Source: Pseudomonadota bacterium
Lineage (GTDB): Bacteria > Pseudomonadota > Gammaproteobacteria > Burkholderiales > Ferrovaceae
Assembly (NCBI GenBank): GCA_021828575.1
Contig: JAJZEL010000066.1
Coordinates: forward strand, 1-6,921
Reading direction: 5' to 3'
Length of the DNA: 6,921 nt
Shown: one piece after another, positions 5,654 to 6,921 of the stretch
Layout: each line of letters begins with the position of its first letter
Position numbering within the stretch: position 1 is the first letter of the stretch
Made by a program: the position numbers and the translations under genes
The notes under the pieces: model-generated
The model's input: only the letters and a program-made list of their open reading frames with translations
The model's database searches: none
What the model was told of the DNA's origin: nothing

Positions 5654-5704
5654 GCTGTAGCGTGCTGACTGCTTTTTCAGCTCATCCACGATCTGGTCCC
5701 AGAC

Positions 5705-5713
5705 TGGTATATG
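5705..5713 (+). promoter_or_regulatory. Candidate extended -10 promoter for the acyltransferase
   Basis: TGGTATATG matches the extended -10 pattern (TGn followed by TATATG), with no recognisable -35 box. It would start transcription near 5720, just ahead of the Shine-Dalgarno AGGAAG (5731-5736). If it is real, the ATG at 5711 lies inside the promoter and cannot be the start codon. Confidence 0.3.
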
Positions 5714-5743
5714 CTGGCTTCCCTTGGACAAGGAAGCAAAAAA

Positions 5744-6871
5744 GTGCACAGGCTGTCGACCTGGTTTGAAATCTCGCGTGGAGGGCAGGGACACCACATC
5801 CGTTCCATGGAGGGGCTGAGGGGGCTGGCCGTCTTTCTGGTTTTTCTGGTGCATTTTTCCAGCCTCTCTGCTCCCTATCACGCCTCATCGGTGCAACTGT
5901 CCCAATGGATGGGGTGGGTGCATACGGTGGGCAATGCTGGCGTGGATCTGTTTTTTGTCCTCAGCGGTTACCTGATTTACGGGGCGGTGCTCGAACGCCA
6001 GCAACCTTTCCTGAAATTCATGGCGCGCCGGGTCCAGCGCATCTATCCGGCATTTTTGGTGGTGTTCGTTCTTTATCTGCTGTTGTCAGTGGCCTTGCCG
6101 GCAGAAAGCAAGGTTCCTCATTCCACAGGGGCTGCGCTGGTCTACCTCCTGGAAAATGTCCTGCTGCTCCCCGGACTGTTTCCCGTCACGCCCATGATCA
6201 CTGTGGCCTGGTCGCTGAGCTATGAAATGTTTTATTACCTGGCCATCCCGCTGCTGGTCATGGCCTTTGCCTTCAGGGAACGCGAAAGGCGTTGGCGCAT
6301 GGGTTTCTTCCTGGTTCTGGTGTTCCTGCTGGCTGCCTACAGTGCGTGGCAGGGAGGGCCTGTCCGGTTGATCATGTTCATTTCGGGCATTTTGCTCTAC
6401 GAAGTCATCACCGGTTCTGTCCTGCGGCTTTCCGGAACAGCCGGTTTTGTGGCGCTGGTGGCCGGGTTGCTGGGTATGCTGCTGCCCGTCGGGGGGCATG
6501 TGGGAGAAACGGTCAAGGCACTGGTCCTGTTTGTGGCTTTTTTCGTGCTGTGCGGGTCATGCTTTGCCAACCCTTTGTCATGGCTCAGCCTTTTTTTGAC
6601 CTGGACGCCCGTGCGCTGGCTGGGCAACATGAGCTACTCCTACTACCTGTTGCATGGACTGACACTGAAGACTGCTTTTCACATGCTGACATTCGTGATC
6701 CCGGGAGATGGCCACGGTCCCTGGCTGACCCTGGGGCTTCTGCCGCTCATGTTCCTGATCACGCTGGCTCCGGCGGCCCTGCTGTTTATTCTTGCGGAGC
6801 GGCCTTATTCGCTGGTGAAAAGTCCCTTATCGGGTTCGGGTTCACCGCAGCCAGCGCCTCGTCGCGGTTGA
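5744..6871 (+). CDS. Acyltransferase-3 (OafA-type) integral membrane protein
   Basis: A polytopic membrane protein of the acyltransferase-3 family, which moves acetyl or other acyl groups onto surface or exported carbohydrates (O-antigen, exopolysaccharide, peptidoglycan). From the GTG start it has 375 residues. Family marks in order are IRSMEGLRGLAVFLVFLVHF (20-37, ending in the conserved histidine), GVDLFFVLSGYLI (66-78), RRVQRIYPAF (95-104), AWSLSYEMFYY (155-165), and WLGNMSYSYYLLHG (292-305). About ten hydrophobic segments fill the rest, and there is no fused SGNH domain. The GTG at 5744 has AGGAAG seven bases upstream and gives a short N-terminus usual for the family. The ATG at 5711 would add 11 residues but has no ribosome site. 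It stands alone after a terminator-like hairpin. The substrate cannot be read from the sequence; the neighbouring beta-helix gene makes a surface polysaccharide plausible. Confidence 0.92.
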   Translation: MHRLSTWFEISRGGQGHHIRSMEGLRGLAVFLVFLVHFSSLSAPYHASSVQLSQWMGWVHTVGNAGVDLFFVLSGYLIYGAVLERQQPFLKFMARRVQRIYPAFLVVFVLYLLLSVALPAESKVPHSTGAALVYLLENVLLLPGLFPVTPMITVAWSLSYEMFYYLAIPLLVMAFAFRERERRWRMGFFLVLVFLLAAYSAWQGGPVRLIMFISGILLYEVITGSVLRLSGTAGFVALVAGLLGMLLPVGGHVGETVKALVLFVAFFVLCGSCFANPLSWLSLFLTWTPVRWLGNMSYSYYLLHGLTLKTAFHMLTFVIPGDGHGPWLTLGLLPLMFLITLAPAALLFILAERPYSLVKSPLSGSGSPQPAPRRG

Positions 6872-6921
6872 AGTGCGCACAACCATGGAGAAGCGGATCA
6901 TCATGGCGTCCCGGCACAGGG

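Noticed and set aside
4847..5881. A 344-codon minus-strand open frame
   Set aside because: It runs antisense through the lipoprotein, the LTXXQ gene and the start of the acyltransferase; the His- and Pro-rich product has no domain, whereas the plus-strand genes have signal peptides, ribosome sites and family motifs.
6786..6921. Possible end of a convergent minus-strand gene, or start of a plus-strand gene, at the right edge
   Set aside because: Two short minus-strand frames are open from the right edge (stops at 6786-6788 and 6842-6844), and a plus-strand ATG occurs at 6894, but none has a ribosome site or enough length to be judged. GTGCGCAC (6873-6880) is a palindrome too short to call.

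Overview
The window looks like ordinary chromosomal DNA of a GC-rich Gram-negative bacterium, most likely a proteobacterium. The support is a lipobox lipoprotein, a periplasmic LTXXQ/Spy-type protein with a cleavable signal peptide, a 7TM-DISM diguanylate cyclase and a YdcF/ElyC-type membrane protein. I cannot name a genus. I see no insertion sequence, phage gene, CRISPR array, rRNA or tRNA.

Layout. The left two thirds is read on the minus strand. From right to left it holds a secreted or membrane-anchored right-handed beta-helix protein (3386-4807), a YdcF/DUF218 membrane protein (2622-3386) and a 7TM GGDEF diguanylate cyclase (1003-2625, probable TTG start). These three genes overlap end to end by 1 and 4 bases, so they are almost certainly one translationally coupled operon. 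A 121-base gap follows. It carries a near-consensus sigma70 promoter that faces a stand-alone MEDS (DcmR-type) sensory protein (294-881). Five bases further on begins the N-terminal part of a probable GAF-domain sensor, which runs off the left edge (1-288).

The right third is read on the plus strand and diverges from the beta-helix operon across 89 bases. It holds a tiny Gly/Phe/Met-rich lipoprotein (4897-5124), a Spy/LTXXQ-family periplasmic protein (5141-5608), a probable terminator, and an acyltransferase-3 membrane protein (5744-6871, probable GTG start). The last 50 bases hold nothing I can assign.

How it may work together (inference). The window concentrates cell-envelope functions: a surface beta-helix protein, a DUF218 envelope factor, an O-acyltransferase and two small envelope proteins. 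It also holds two signalling modules, a c-di-GMP synthase with an intact active site and inhibitory site, and a MEDS plus GAF sensor pair. The most notable candidate is the coupled beta-helix/YdcF/diguanylate cyclase operon, which may be an undescribed c-di-GMP-linked surface carbohydrate system. Also notable are the lipoprotein/LTXXQ pair, the long G and C homopolymers inside the lipoprotein and beta-helix genes, and the MEDS-GAF sensor pair.
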